A stretch of 64,000 nt of DNA, taken from Vreelandella piezotolerans (GTDB lineage Bacteria > Pseudomonadota > Gammaproteobacteria > Pseudomonadales > Halomonadaceae). Position numbers and translations under genes: made by a program. The notes below the pieces were generated by a model that saw only the letters and a list, made by a program, of their open reading frames with translations, ran no database searches and was not told where the DNA came from. The first letter of the stretch is position 1. Each line of letters starts with the position of its first letter. Where the stretch lies: contig NZ_CP048602.1 of assembly GCF_012427705.1 (NCBI RefSeq), forward strand, positions 2,542,001 through 2,606,000. The letters run 5' to 3'. This document shows, piece after piece, positions 1 to 9,182 of the stretch.

Positions 1-701
1 CCGCGGAACATGGCCAGCGCCCGGTGCGAGGGCACTTTCGCCAGCTTTTCGTCGTGCTCGAAGTAGTCGGAGAACTTCGCGCCCTCCTGCTGTTTGCCCT
101 CCAGCACGCGCGCACTGAGTTCGCCCTCTTGCCATAGCCGCTCGCGCAGTTGACCAATGAGCTCCGGGTCTTCGGCAAAGCGCTCCATCAGAATCTGCTT
201 GGCGCCATCCAGCGCCGCTTTGACATCGTCGATGGCGGGGATATCCCCCTCGGCTTCACGCAGGTAGTGGGCGGCTTCGCTTTCGGGCTCGAGCGCTGGA
301 TTCGCCAGTAGCGCGTCGGCCAGGGGCTCCAACCCCGCCTCACGGGCAATTTGCGCTTTGGTGCGGCGCTTTTTCTTGAAGGGAAGGTATAAATCTTCCA
401 AACGCTGCTTGGTATCGGCGGCTTGAATGGTCGCTTTAAGGCTCGCATCCAGTTTGCCCTGCTCATCGATGGCGGCTAATACCGCCTCACGACGCTCTTC
501 CAGCTCGCGCAGGTAACGCAGGCGTTCGTCCAACTGGCGAAGCTGCGTATCGTCCAGCGCGCCAGTGACTTCTTTACGGTAACGGGCAATGAAAGGCACG
601 GTAGCGCCCCCATCCAGAAGCTCTACCGTGGCGGCGACCTGTTCCGGCCGGACGCTCAGCTCTTCGGCCAAGCGTGCAGTAATGCGTTGTTTGACATCCA
701 T
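1..701 (-). CDS. tex: Tex, S1-domain transcription accessory protein (N-terminal part; runs off the left edge)
   Basis: About 233 N-terminal residues of a protein that is normally near 780. The reading frame is open from the ATG at 699-701 to the window edge. It begins MDVKQRITARLAEEL, followed by motifs shared with E. coli Tex: PFIARYRKE near residue 35, the DDTQLR stretch, LEDLYLPFKKKRRT, and GAKFSDYFEHDEKL near the edge. Tex proteins have a helical scaffold, a YqgF-like fold and a C-terminal S1 RNA-binding domain, and act in transcription under stress. Only the N-terminal helical part is visible here. An alternative ATG at 695-697 is out of frame. The gene appears to be transcribed alone, leftward. 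Confidence 0.93.
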   Translation of the reverse strand, partial: MDVKQRITARLAEELSVRPEQVAATVELLDGGATVPFIARYRKEVTGALDDTQLRQLDERLRYLRELEERREAVLAAIDEQGKLDASLKATIQAADTKQRLEDLYLPFKKKRRTKAQIAREAGLEPLADALLANPALEPESEAAHYLREAEGDIPAIDDVKAALDGAKQILMERFAEDPELIGQLRERLWQEGELSARVLEGKQQEGAKFSDYFEHDEKLAKVPSHRALAMFR

Positions 702-759
702 AACGTACAACTAACTCATGCAGCATTCGAGGTGCCGACAAGGTACCACAAACCACCTA

Positions 760-801
760 GGGTGGCATGGCTTGGGTGGCATGGCTTGGGTCGCATGGGC
801 T
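760..801. repeat. Three tandem copies of a 14-bp unit
   Basis: GGGTGGCATGGCTT occurs at 760-773 and again, identically, at 774-787. A third copy with three mismatches is at 788-801. It lies in the short gap between the tex start and the msrB end. No function is evident; it is probably replication slippage. Confidence 0.7.
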
Positions 802-823
802 GCGTGGCCGACACCCGATACCG

Positions 824-1321
824 CTAGGCAGGCACGAAGCGCAGCGCCACGCCATTGTTGCACCAGCGCAGGCCGGTTGGCTCGGGGCCATCTTCGAACA
901 CGTGCCCCTGGTGACCGCCGCAGCGGGCGCAGTGGTACTCGGTGCGCGGCCAGACCAACTTGAAATCCAGTTTGGTCAGCAAGTGACCTTCGACATGGTC
1001 GAAGAAACTCGGCCAACCGGTACCCGAGTCGTACTTCATGGCGCTGGTGAAGAGCAGCAAGTCGCAGCCTGCACACCGGTACTCGCCCTCACCGTACTGT
1101 TCATCCAGGGGGCTCGAAAACGCCGCTTCGGTGCCCTCTTCGCGCAATACATAAAAGGCGTCGTCCGAGAGGCGCTCCCGCCACTGCTCTTCACTCAACT
1201 CCAGCGTATCCAAATCCGGGGCGGCTTCGAGATCGAGACGGGGAAAACCGAACGAGACTCCCGGCAATACACCGGCCAAACCGGTCAACCCTGCCAGTCC
1301 TAGGAAGTGGCGACGTTTCAT
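824..1321 (-). CDS. msrB: Peptide-methionine (R)-S-oxide reductase MsrB with a twin-arginine-like signal
   Basis: MsrB reduces the R form of methionine sulfoxide in proteins. The family core is clear: two zinc-binding CxxC pairs (CAGC and CARC), the GTGWPSF segment, and RWCNN near the C-terminus carrying the catalytic cysteine. I start at 1321 (MKRRHFLGL), because GGGAG sits at a good distance upstream; an upstream in-frame ATG at 1366 lacks this. From this start the N-terminus is a signal sequence with an RR-x-F-L-G-L twin-arginine-like motif and a glycine/alanine-rich hydrophobic stretch. The enzyme is therefore probably exported, unlike cytosolic E. coli MsrB. It stands alone, downstream of the pckA terminator. 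Confidence 0.93.
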   Translation of the reverse strand: MKRRHFLGLAGLTGLAGVLPGVSFGFPRLDLEAAPDLDTLELSEEQWRERLSDDAFYVLREEGTEAAFSSPLDEQYGEGEYRCAGCDLLLFTSAMKYDSGTGWPSFFDHVEGHLLTKLDFKLVWPRTEYHCARCGGHQGHVFEDGPEPTGLRWCNNGVALRFVPA

Positions 1322-1375
1322 TGGCGTGACTCCCATCGACAACGGTCGAATAGCAAAGAGAAACAAGCAGATAAG

Positions 1376-1404
1376 AAAAAGGGACGGTGCCTACGCACCG
1401 TCCC
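1376..1404 (-). terminator. Rho-independent terminator of pckA
   Basis: A perfect 10-bp stem (1381-1390 with 1395-1404, loop CTAC). On the minus strand it is followed by a run of Ts (1380-1376). It lies between the pckA stop and the msrB start. Confidence 0.88.
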
Positions 1405-1462
1405 TTTCTGACTACTTAGTTGCCCTTACGTTCGGCAACTACTGTTCGCGAGACGTAAAAAA

Positions 1463-3019
1463 TCACGTCAGCTGCGGGCCTGCTTGAATGATCGCGTCGT
1501 TGACGCCTTCGAATTTCTTGAAGTTATCGACGAACTTGGTGGCCAGCTCCTGCAGGTGGCGGTCGTAGGCGTCGCGGTCTGCCCAGGTGTCACGCGGATC
1601 GAGCAGGCTGGAGTCGACGCCCGGCACGGCGACCGGTACATCTAGGTTCAGGCCGTCGATGTGTTTGGTCTCTACGTCGCGCAGAATGCCCGACTGAATG
1701 GCGCTGATGATCGCGCGGGTGGTCGGAATGGAGAAGCGCGAGCCGCCTTCACCGTAGGCACCGCCGGTCCAGCCGGTGTTGACCAAGTAGACCTGGGCGT
1801 CTTTTTTCTCGACGCGCTTGATCAGCAGGTCCGCGTACTCACGGGCCGGACGCGGGAAGAACGGTGCACCGAAGCAGGTGGAGAACGTCGCCGCCAGACC
1901 TTCGGACGAACCCATTTCGGTAGAGCCGACCTTAGCGGTGTAGCCCGACAGGAAGTGGTAAGCCGCCGCTTCTTTGGACAATATGGAGACGGGTGGCAGC
2001 ACGCCCGACATGTCGCAGGTCAGGAAGACGATGGCATTCGGCTCGCCCGCCAGGTTTTCCGCCACGCGCTTCTCGACGTGCTCCAGCGGGTAAGCCGCAC
2101 GGGAGTTCTGGGTCAGGCTGTCGTCGGCGTAATCCGGCTCGCGACGGTCGTCGAGGACGACGTTTTCCAGCACGGTGCCGAACTTGATCGCGTTCCAGAT
2201 GACCGGCTCGTTCTTCTCGGACAGGTCGATGCACTTGGCGTAGCAGCCGCCTTCCATGTTGAAGACGATACCGTCGCCCCAGGCGTGCTCGTCGTCACCG
2301 ATCAAGAAGCGCGCCTGGTCGGCAGACAGGGTGGTTTTGCCGGTACCCGAGAGGCCGAAGAACAGGCAGGTCTCGCCATCTTCACCGACGTTGGCCGAGC
2401 AGTGCATCGGCAGCACGTCGGACGCTGGCAGCAGGAAGTTTTGGACGGAGAACATGGCTTTCTTCATTTCGCCTGCATAGCGCATACCCGCAATCAATAC
2501 TTTGCGCTCGGCGAAATTGATGATGACACAACCATCGGAATTCGTGCCGTCACGGTTCGGGTCGCAATCGAAACCGGCAGCGTTAAGGATCGTCCATTCG
2601 TCTTTCGCAGCTTGGTTGTAGGCCTGAGGGCGCACGAACATGGTATGGCCAAACAGGTTCTGCCAAGCGGTTTCCGTCGTGACGCGTACTGGCAGGTAGT
2701 GCGTGGCATCGCTGCCAACGTGAAGCTCGGCGACGAAGTGATCACGACTCTCCAGGTGCTCTTCGACCCGTGCCCACAAGGCAGAAAACTTGTCGGCGTC
2801 GAAGGGGCGGTTGACGCTGCCCCAGTCGATACTATCGCGGGTGGTCGGCTCATCGACAATATAACGATCTTTCGGTGAACGCCCAGTGCGTAGTCCTGTA
2901 TTGACTACCAGGGCACCGTTGGCGGACAGGCGGCCTTCACCACGGGCCACGGCGCGCTCGATCAGTTCGGCGCTGCTGAGATTAACGTGGGCTTGGGGGG
3001 CGGCTTGAGTCGTGGTCAT
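1463..3019 (-). CDS. pckA: Phosphoenolpyruvate carboxykinase (ATP)
   Basis: Converts oxaloacetate plus ATP to phosphoenolpyruvate, the committing step of gluconeogenesis, in the cytosol. The 518-residue length is normal for the ATP-dependent family. The kinase-1 P-loop (GLSGTGKTT, about 222-230), kinase-2 (LIGDDEHAW, about 239-247) and an early [10 protein letters not shown] segment are all present. The gene follows the hslO operon, as in enteric bacteria, but has its own upstream region. The 308-base gap to hslO holds the hslO terminator and a dyad (3177-3196) that could be a HexR-type site or a toxin-antitoxin-like operator. A strong terminator follows the gene. Confidence 0.97.
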   Translation of the reverse strand: MTTTQAAPQAHVNLSSAELIERAVARGEGRLSANGALVVNTGLRTGRSPKDRYIVDEPTTRDSIDWGSVNRPFDADKFSALWARVEEHLESRDHFVAELHVGSDATHYLPVRVTTETAWQNLFGHTMFVRPQAYNQAAKDEWTILNAAGFDCDPNRDGTNSDGCVIINFAERKVLIAGMRYAGEMKKAMFSVQNFLLPASDVLPMHCSANVGEDGETCLFFGLSGTGKTTLSADQARFLIGDDEHAWGDGIVFNMEGGCYAKCIDLSEKNEPVIWNAIKFGTVLENVVLDDRREPDYADDSLTQNSRAAYPLEHVEKRVAENLAGEPNAIVFLTCDMSGVLPPVSILSKEAAAYHFLSGYTAKVGSTEMGSSEGLAATFSTCFGAPFFPRPAREYADLLIKRVEKKDAQVYLVNTGWTGGAYGEGGSRFSIPTTRAIISAIQSGILRDVETKHIDGLNLDVPVAVPGVDSSLLDPRDTWADRDAYDRHLQELATKFVDNFKKFEGVNDAIIQAGPQLT

Positions 3020-3135
3020 GTCGATTCCTGGGTCTCTAATTTACCGGGCGTCGCCGACGCCTTGAGAAATCATCCTAGCCGCTGGCAGGGTGGTCACAGC
3101 TGACTAGGTGCGCTGAAGTCCGGCGCATTATGGCA

Positions 3136-3161
3136 AAAAGAAAACCCCCGGGAAACGGGGG
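3136..3161 (-). terminator. Terminator of the yrfG-hslR-hslO operon
   Basis: CCCCCG (3145-3150) pairs with CGGGGG (3156-3161) across a GGAAA loop. On the minus strand the hairpin is followed by TTTTCTTTTT (3144-3135). It separates hslO from pckA. Confidence 0.78.
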
Positions 3162-3176
3162 CTTCGGGCAAATATC

Positions 3177-3196
3177 TTGTAGTTAAACTACTACAA
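3177..3196. promoter_or_regulatory. Inverted repeat upstream of pckA (possible regulator site)
   Basis: TTGTAGT (3177-3183) and ACTACAA (3190-3196) are perfect inverted arms around TAAACT. Two readings are possible. A central GTAGTTAAACTAC (3179-3191) resembles the known HexR consensus (TGTARTWWWAWTACA), and HexR controls pckA in several gammaproteobacteria. Alternatively, the 6-bp arms, the 6-bp spacing and two further bases are identical to the dyad in the toxin-antitoxin promoter at 43003-43022. Nothing else but the terminator was recognised in the 3020-3327 gap. Confidence 0.5.
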
Positions 3197-3327
3197 TGCC
3201 ACTACATTTTGTGTTGCAGCGCAGTAACTTTTCAAACAACCGTTTGCCCGCCTGGCGCTAGACGGGACCAGCTGGGAGGTCTAGACGATAGGCCAAATAG
3301 CATGCCCAGCCAGCGCCGACTACACAA

Positions 3328-4203
3328 TTAGTGAATCACCGGCGGCGGCGCACCTGGGTCTTCCAATAAAATTTCAATATCGGCGGCGGTGTAGTGATAT
3401 TTCGTGTGACAAAAATGGCATTGAGTGTCGATGGCGCCTTGCTCGTGCAATATATCGCGCAGTTCGTCCTTTCCTAATGTATAGAGCGCGTGGCTCATGC
3501 GCTCCCGCGAGCAGGTGCAGCCAAAGCGGAGCGTTTTGGGATCGAAGACCCGTACGGTTTCTTCATGGTAAAGACGGTAGAGCACGTCACGCTGCTCCAG
3601 ACCCAGCAGCTCCTCTGACTTGATGGTGTCGGCCAGGTACACGCTGCGCTCCCAGGCGTCGACGTCTTGATTTTGCGACGCATCCGGCAGGCGCTGAAGC
3701 AGCAGGCCGCCTGCCCGCTCACCATCGGCTGCGAGCCAAAGCCGGGTCGGCAACTGCTCGGATTGGCCAAAGTAGGCTTCCAGGCAGCCACCCAACGTGT
3801 CGTGGTCCAGCGCGACGATCCCTTGATAGCGGTGGCCCTCTCGCGGGTCTAGGGTAATCACGATTTGCCCCTCCCCGACCAGCTCGCGGAAGCTGGCGTG
3901 CTCGCTGGGCAGCGCGGCGTCTTCGGCAATGCGCGCGATCGCTCGCAGCTCGCCACCTGGGTTGGATTCCGCCATGAGCAGAGCGAGCGCCCCTTGGCCA
4001 CGCACTTCGATACTGAGCGTGCCATCGAGCTTGACGGTATCGGTCAGTAGCGCCACCGCCGCCAGGAGCTCACCCAGCAGTTGGTTCACTGCCGGTGGGT
4101 AGGCGTGTCGGTCGAGCACCTCCTGATAGGCGGTACCGAGCGTGACGATTTCGCCACGCACGTTGGTTTGGTCGAACAGAAAACGTTGGATTTGATCGGA
4201 CAT
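3328..4203 (-). CDS. hslO: Hsp33, redox-regulated chaperone
   Basis: Holdase chaperone switched on by oxidation; it binds unfolding proteins during oxidative heat stress in the cytosol. The C-terminal zinc switch is intact, with C-x-C at residues 229 and 231 and C-x-x-C at 262 and 265 (CHFC). I start at 4203 ([12 protein letters not shown]), which aligns with the E. coli N-terminus; an ATG 12 codons upstream would add an unrelated tail. It is last in the yrfG-hslR-hslO operon, 53 bases after hslR, and a terminator follows. Confidence 0.96.
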   Translation of the reverse strand: MSDQIQRFLFDQTNVRGEIVTLGTAYQEVLDRHAYPPAVNQLLGELLAAVALLTDTVKLDGTLSIEVRGQGALALLMAESNPGGELRAIARIAEDAALPSEHASFRELVGEGQIVITLDPREGHRYQGIVALDHDTLGGCLEAYFGQSEQLPTRLWLAADGERAGGLLLQRLPDASQNQDVDAWERSVYLADTIKSEELLGLEQRDVLYRLYHEETVRVFDPKTLRFGCTCSRERMSHALYTLGKDELRDILHEQGAIDTQCHFCHTKYHYTAADIEILLEDPGAPPPVIH

Positions 4204-4256
4204 AACGAGACCATGAAAGAGAGAGTCAAAAGAGAGCACTGGGAGTCAGCCGCGGC

Positions 4257-4646
4257 TTACTCCCCTTGTTGACGCTGAAAACGCTGGATATCGCGCCGCT
4301 GCTTTTTGTCAGGACGCTTGAGGGGGTGCTGCATGACTTCATTGGTCAGCCGCCGCGCCTCGGCTTCTTTGGCACGTCGCGTCGCGCTCTCTTGGGTTTC
4401 TGCATAGAGTTTGCGCGCCTCGGGGGCACCCCGACGCTGATCCGAGAGCGCCGTTACCTCCACTTCGAAAATATCCCAGCCCTGCGGAACGCGGATCAGC
4501 GCGCCCAGTTCGACGTTCTTGCTGGTTTTGACGCGGGCGCCATCGTAGTGAACTTTTCCGCCTTCAATGGCTTTTTTGGCTAAGGCGCGGGTTTTGAAAA
4601 ACCGCGCTGCCCATAGCCACTTATCCAAGCGAACGCTATCACTCAT
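4257..4646 (-). CDS. hslR: Hsp15, S4-domain ribosome-associated heat-shock protein
   Basis: Hsp15 binds 50S subunits carrying stalled nascent chains. An S4 RNA-binding domain fills the first 60 residues (VRLDKWLWAARFFKTR, then AIEGGKVHYDG). A strongly basic, helical tail follows. The 129-residue length is usual. It sits 11 bases downstream of yrfG and upstream of hslO, the same order as in E. coli, so co-transcription is likely. Confidence 0.95.
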   Translation of the reverse strand: MSDSVRLDKWLWAARFFKTRALAKKAIEGGKVHYDGARVKTSKNVELGALIRVPQGWDIFEVEVTALSDQRRGAPEARKLYAETQESATRRAKEAEARRLTNEVMQHPLKRPDKKQRRDIQRFQRQQGE

Positions 4647-4657
4647 TCACGCTCTCC

Positions 4658-5335
4658 TCAGGTGGGTGGATGCTGCCCTGGCAGATCGGCTGGCAGCAGT
4701 TGGGCAAATCGATCAAGAGCGATGAATTCCTGCAGCTCTTTTTCGGGGCGCTGACTATCGGGCTGCTTGATACCCAACAGGTGCTTGATACCGAACTCGC
4801 GAGCGCTCTCTAAAACGCGGGGGTTATCATCGATGAAGAGCGTACGAGCAGGATCGAACGGCTCCCGTTCTTGCAGAGCCAACCAAAACGCCTGCTCCTC
4901 TTTGGCTGCCCCCACGTCTTCCGATGAGATGATGGCGTCCAGGTAGTTTTCCAACCCCGTGAGGGGGAGTTTCAACGCTAAGCTTGCGCGGTCGGCGTTG
5001 GTCGCCAATACGACCCGGGGGTGCGACTGCTTTAGCCACGTCAAAAAATCGTGTGCATCGCTGCGCAGACCAATCAAGTGTTGCACTTCGCGCTTGAGCG
5101 CGACGATGTCGACATCGAGCTCGCGGCTCCAGTACGCCAGGCTATACCAGTTCAGCGTCCCCTGCTCCCCCATGATGCGGGTTTTCAACGCGTCTTGACT
5201 GGCTTGGTCTAACTGGTGCAGCTCGACGTAGCGACGTGGCAGATGCTCGAGCCAAAAGTGGCTGTCGAAGTGGAGGTCCAGCAGCGTGCCATCCATATCG
5301 AGCAGGACGGTATCGATCTCTCGCCAATCAATCAT
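4658..5335 (-). CDS. yrfG: HAD-family nucleotidase, YrfG type
   Basis: HAD hydrolase with motif I D-M-D-G-T (Asp13 nucleophile, Asp15 acid), motif II in VLATNAD, and motif III/IV in FIDDNPRVLESA. E. coli YrfG dephosphorylates GMP and IMP; that specificity is inferred here from synteny (nudE divergent upstream, hslR-hslO-pckA downstream) and similar length (225 residues). The IgaA gene that stands between nudE and yrfG in enterics is absent. First gene of the operon. Confidence 0.88.
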   Translation of the reverse strand: MIDWREIDTVLLDMDGTLLDLHFDSHFWLEHLPRRYVELHQLDQASQDALKTRIMGEQGTLNWYSLAYWSRELDVDIVALKREVQHLIGLRSDAHDFLTWLKQSHPRVVLATNADRASLALKLPLTGLENYLDAIISSEDVGAAKEEQAFWLALQEREPFDPARTLFIDDNPRVLESAREFGIKHLLGIKQPDSQRPEKELQEFIALDRFAQLLPADLPGQHPPT

Positions 5336-5405
5336 TGCCGCTCCAGTCTGAAAGAGTAAGCGTGCTATTGTAGCGTAACCCGTTTTTTGCAGCCACGGAG
5401 GCAGG

Positions 5406-6020
5406 ATGTCACGCGACGATACAGCACACGGCGATACGCCAAACGGCTACCCACGCAAGCCGCAAATCCTGGGGCGCCAGCGTGTTGCGCAAAGCCGCTT
5501 GTTCCAAATCGAAGCGCTGGACTTACGCTTCTCCAACGGAGAGGAGCGACAGTTCGAGCGGTTGACCGGCGCTGATCGAGGCGCGGTCATGATCATTGCC
5601 ATGCCCGACCCAGAGCATGTGTTACTCATTCGGGAGTATGCCGCAGGGTTCGAGGACTACGTGCTCACGCTACCCAAAGGCTTGGTCGACCACGGTGAAG
5701 ACATCGTGACCGCCGCGAATCGCGAGCTAATGGAAGAGTGCGGTTTCGGTGCACATCGCATCGAACCGCTGGTCGAGCTGTCGTTGGCACCTAACTACAT
5801 GCGCCACCGTATGCAGGTTCTCATGGCGACGGACCTCTACCCCAAGCGCTTACCGGGCGACGAGCCCGAGCCGCTGATCGTCGAGACCCATGCCATCGAA
5901 GAGTTACCCGCGCTACTGATGCGCGAAGACTTCCATGAAGCGCGCGCCATCGCAGCGCTCTATATTGCGCGGGATAAGTTGCGCGAAGAGAAGCGCCGTA
6001 GTGAGATGGATTTGCTCTAA
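5406..6020 (+). CDS. nudE: ADP-ribose/ADP compounds hydrolase NudE
   Basis: Nudix hydrolase; the E. coli protein cleaves ADP-ribose, NADH and Ap3A. The Nudix box at residues 92-114 is intact (G-x5-E-x7-R-E-x-x-E-E-x-G, from GLVDHGE to RELMEECGF). The start has a good ribosome binding site (GGAGG a few bases upstream). Divergent from yrfG across 70 bases, matching enteric gene order. Confidence 0.93.
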   Translation: MSRDDTAHGDTPNGYPRKPQILGRQRVAQSRLFQIEALDLRFSNGEERQFERLTGADRGAVMIIAMPDPEHVLLIREYAAGFEDYVLTLPKGLVDHGEDIVTAANRELMEECGFGAHRIEPLVELSLAPNYMRHRMQVLMATDLYPKRLPGDEPEPLIVETHAIEELPALLMREDFHEARAIAALYIARDKLREEKRRSEMDLL

Positions 6021-6030
6021 CCGCCTGGTT

Positions 6031-6065
6031 CAACAGCCAGAACGCGCCGGGCGTTCTGGCTGTTG
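6031..6065. terminator. 15-bp perfect hairpin between convergent genes
   Basis: 6031-6045 pairs perfectly with 6051-6065 (loop GCCGG). No T-run follows on either strand. Its place between the ends of nudE and the oxidoreductase suggests a two-way terminator or mRNA-end stabiliser. Confidence 0.6.
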
Positions 6066-6069
6066 AGCA

Positions 6070-7125
6070 TTACAGATGATGCTTGAGCGGAATCCAGCGA
6101 CGCTGGCGGTGGCTGTCTAGGCCCGCTTCCAGAAGCGCCATGCTACGAAGGGCGTCATCAATATCCACTGGAAGCGGCGCTTTATCACGAATCGCCGCGC
6201 TCACCCCTTGGTAATAGGCGAGATAATCACCTGGCAGCGAAGGATGATCGTGGCGCACCAGTGGCGCCTCCTCGCCTTCTCCCTCGCGCAGCGTGAGTAT
6301 GCCAGGGCCATCTGCGCCCCAAGCGGCTGACGGCGTCTCCCCGGCTTTCAGACGATCTTCCTGCGGGTCTAGGCCGTATTTGATGTAGCTCCCCTTCGTG
6401 CCATGCACGCGGTAGCGCGGCGTCGGCTCGGCCACCAGCGTACCGGCACTCAAGCTGACACGTCGATCGTCATACTCCAGCAAAGCGAGAAAGTCGTCGT
6501 CGGCCCTGGCACCGTCGCGGCGTGCGCCTAGCTCGAGCAAAATGGCACTGGGCATGCCAAACAGTTCGCAGGCTTGATCGAGGAGGTGCGGTCCTAGGTC
6601 GTACCAAATACCGCCGCCAGGGGTGGCTTTTTCCCGCCAGCGATCACGCACTTCGGGGCGAAAGCGATCGAAGCGCGACTCGAACCCCGTTACCCGCCCC
6701 AGCGTCCCTTTTTCCAAAAGCGCTTTGAGCGTCAGGAAATCGCTATCCCAACGGCGGTTATGAAACACCGATATCAACCGCTCTTTGTCCATTCCCAGGG
6801 CTTTTAACTGCTTGGCCTCGGAGAGCGTGACGGTGAAGGGCTTATCGACCACCACGTGCTTTCCAGCAGAGAGCGCCGCTTTGGCCAACGGGAAGTGAGT
6901 GTCGTTTGGCGTGGGGATGACGATCAGGTCGATATCCGGTCGCTTACATAGCGCCAGCGCTTGGCTTTCTACCTCTACATTGGGCAGGTCTGCCTGCACT
7001 TTGGCCGCATCGCTCGATGAGACGGCCACTAAGTCCATCCCTTCGGTTGCTTGGATGAGCGGGGCGTGGAACGTCTTGCTCGCAAAACCATAGCCAACGA
7101 GGCCAACGTTGATGATCGCCTTCAT
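6070..7125 (-). CDS. Gfo/Idh/MocA-family NAD(P)-dependent oxidoreductase
   Basis: The N-terminal Rossmann fold has GLVGYGFASKTFHAPLI; the family's catalytic EKP lysine appears as DKPFTVT. The C-terminal part is the usual substrate-binding domain, ending QRRWIPLKHHL. It most resembles the YdgJ-type branch. These enzymes oxidise or reduce sugars and cyclitols; the substrate cannot be told from the sequence. The start at 7125 (MKAIINVGLVGYG) follows AAGGA at good spacing; an in-frame ATG 24 codons upstream would run through the ilvD terminator. It is separated from ilvD by that terminator, so probably transcribed alone. Confidence 0.87.
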   Translation of the reverse strand: MKAIINVGLVGYGFASKTFHAPLIQATEGMDLVAVSSSDAAKVQADLPNVEVESQALALCKRPDIDLIVIPTPNDTHFPLAKAALSAGKHVVVDKPFTVTLSEAKQLKALGMDKERLISVFHNRRWDSDFLTLKALLEKGTLGRVTGFESRFDRFRPEVRDRWREKATPGGGIWYDLGPHLLDQACELFGMPSAILLELGARRDGARADDDFLALLEYDDRRVSLSAGTLVAEPTPRYRVHGTKGSYIKYGLDPQEDRLKAGETPSAAWGADGPGILTLREGEGEEAPLVRHDHPSLPGDYLAYYQGVSAAIRDKAPLPVDIDDALRSMALLEAGLDSHRQRRWIPLKHHL

Positions 7126-7160
7126 TACAATCCTTAGTCGATGTGACGGTTCAGGCTGGC

Positions 7161-7189
7161 AAAAAAACAGCCCGCACGAGACGGGCTGT
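7161..7189 (-). terminator. Rho-independent terminator of ilvD
   Basis: ACAGCCCG (7167-7174) pairs with CGGGCTGT (7182-7189). On the minus strand a run of seven Ts (7167-7161) follows. Confidence 0.9.
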
Positions 7190-7197
7190 GGTGTCAC

Positions 7198-9042
7198 TTA
7201 ATCTAGCTTGGACAGATCGCGCACCGCGCCTTTGTCCGCAGAGGTAGCGAGCAGCGCATACGCTTTGAGCGCAGGTGTGACCTTACGCGGGCGCTGCTCG
7301 ACGGGCTTCCAGGCATCTTTACCTTTGGCGTCCATTGCCTCGCGGCGCTTGGCCAGCTCGGCATCGCTCAGTTGCACGTTGATCGCGCGGTTGGGAATGT
7401 CGATCAAGATGGTGTCGCCCTGCTCGACCAAGCCAATGGCGCCGCCCGCCGCTGCTTCTGGGGAAACGTGACCAATCGACAGCCCAGAGGTGCCGCCAGA
7501 GAAGCGGCCATCGGTGAGCAGCGCGCAGGCTTTGCCTAGGCCTTTCGATTTCAAGTAAGAGGTTGGATAGAGCATCTCCTGCATGCCCGGCCCCCCTTTG
7601 GGACCTTCGTAGCGGATAACCACCACATCCCCCTCTTTCACCTTGCCATCCAAGACGTTGGCCACCGCTTGGTCTTGCGACTCCACCACGTGGGCTTTGC
7701 CCTCGAAGACCAGAATGGAGTCGTCGACGCCAGCAGTCTTCACCACGCAGCCATCCAGCGCGATGTTGCCGTAGAGAACGGCCAAGCCGCCCTCGCGAGA
7801 GAACGCATGCGCCAGGTCGCGAATACAGCCGGTGGCACGGTCGCCGTCCAGACTCGGCCAGCGGGCGCTTTGCGAAAACGCGGTTTGCGTGGGAACGCCG
7901 CCGGGGCCTGCTTTAAAGAACTCCACCACCTCTGGGCTTGGCGAGCGCATGATGTCCCACTCATCCAGCGCCGCTTTCAGGCTGTCGCCATAGACGGTCG
8001 GTACCGAGGTATCCAATACGCCCGCGCGGTCCAGTTCACCCAGGATGGCCATGATCCCCCCGGCACGGTGAACGTCTTCGATGTGGTACTTCTGGGTATT
8101 GGGGGCCACCTTGCATAGCTGCGGCACTTCCCGGGAAAGACGGTCGATATCCGCCATGGTGAAGTCGATTTCCGCTTCTTGGGCGGCGGCCAGCAGGTGG
8201 AGGATGGTGTTGGTCGAGCCGCCCATGGCGATGTCCAGCGTCATGGCGTTCTTGAAAGCGGCTTTGCTACCAATCGCGCGGGGTAGCAGGTGCGCCTCTT
8301 CACCTTCGTAATAGCGTTTGGCCAACTCGACGATGCGATGCCCCGCAGTCTCGAACAAACGACGACGGTCAGCGTGGGTCGCCAGCACGGTACCGTTACC
8401 CGGCAGCGCTAGCCCTAGCGCTTCGGTGAGACAGTTCATGGAGTTGGCGGTGAACATACCCGAGCAGCTGCCGCAGGTAGGGCACGCACTGCGCTCGACT
8501 TCGGCGAGGGTTTTGTCGTCGACACTGTCGTCGGCCGCCATGACCATGGCATCGACGAGGTCGAGGCCGTGATCCAGCAGCTTGGTCTTACCGGCTTCCA
8601 TTGGGCCGCCGGAGACAAAGATGACCGGAATATTGAGACGCATCGCGGCCATCAACATGCCTGGGGTGATCTTGTCGCAGTTGGAAATACACACCAGCGC
8701 ATCGGCACAGTGGGCGTTACACATGTACTCGACGCTATCAGCGATGATGTCGCGGCTCGGCAGCGAGTAGAGCATGCCATCGTGGCCCATGGCGATCCCG
8801 TCATCCACGGCGATCGTGTTGAACTCTTTGGCCACGCCTCCCGCTTTTTCGATCTCGCGCGCCACCAGCTGCCCCATGTCTTTTAAGTGCACATGCCCTG
8901 GGACGAACTGGGTAAACGAGTTAGCAACGGCAATGATCGGTTTATGAAAGTCATCATCTTTCATACCGGTGGCACGCCAAAGGGCACGAGCGCCAGCCAT
9001 ATTGCGGCCAGCGGTGGTGGTACGGGAGCGGTACTCAGGCAT
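7198..9042 (-). CDS. ilvD: Dihydroxy-acid dehydratase
   Basis: Iron-sulfur dehydratase of branched-chain amino acid synthesis (and pantothenate precursors): 2,3-dihydroxy-3-methylbutanoate to 2-oxoisovalerate. Cluster cysteines are visible at about residue 122 ([10 protein letters not shown]) and 187-193 ([11 protein letters not shown]). The start at 9042 ([10 protein letters not shown]) has GAGGA upstream and matches the E. coli N-terminus; 614 residues is the family length. An upstream ATG at 9093 only adds a non-conserved tail. Monocistronic here; no other ilv gene is nearby. Confidence 0.97.
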   Translation of the reverse strand: MPEYRSRTTTAGRNMAGARALWRATGMKDDDFHKPIIAVANSFTQFVPGHVHLKDMGQLVAREIEKAGGVAKEFNTIAVDDGIAMGHDGMLYSLPSRDIIADSVEYMCNAHCADALVCISNCDKITPGMLMAAMRLNIPVIFVSGGPMEAGKTKLLDHGLDLVDAMVMAADDSVDDKTLAEVERSACPTCGSCSGMFTANSMNCLTEALGLALPGNGTVLATHADRRRLFETAGHRIVELAKRYYEGEEAHLLPRAIGSKAAFKNAMTLDIAMGGSTNTILHLLAAAQEAEIDFTMADIDRLSREVPQLCKVAPNTQKYHIEDVHRAGGIMAILGELDRAGVLDTSVPTVYGDSLKAALDEWDIMRSPSPEVVEFFKAGPGGVPTQTAFSQSARWPSLDGDRATGCIRDLAHAFSREGGLAVLYGNIALDGCVVKTAGVDDSILVFEGKAHVVESQDQAVANVLDGKVKEGDVVVIRYEGPKGGPGMQEMLYPTSYLKSKGLGKACALLTDGRFSGGTSGLSIGHVSPEAAAGGAIGLVEQGDTILIDIPNRAINVQLSDAELAKRREAMDAKGKDAWKPVEQRPRKVTPALKAYALLATSADKGAVRDLSKLD

Positions 9043-9182
9043 GGTGTCCTCTACATCTTTATCGTGGCCTGCCGCATACGTGGCGGCAGGCAATTGAATC
9101 CAGCGGCCTTAGATTGTGGCATGAGCGCACCGCCTAGACTAGATGTAGAGGGCAACCAAACGCGTGGGATGCTGATGCCTCC

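Noticed and set aside
1661..2878. 405-codon open frame on the plus strand opposite pckA
   Set aside because: Antisense shadow of a conserved GC-rich gene; the translation has no motif, and pckA on the other strand is certain.
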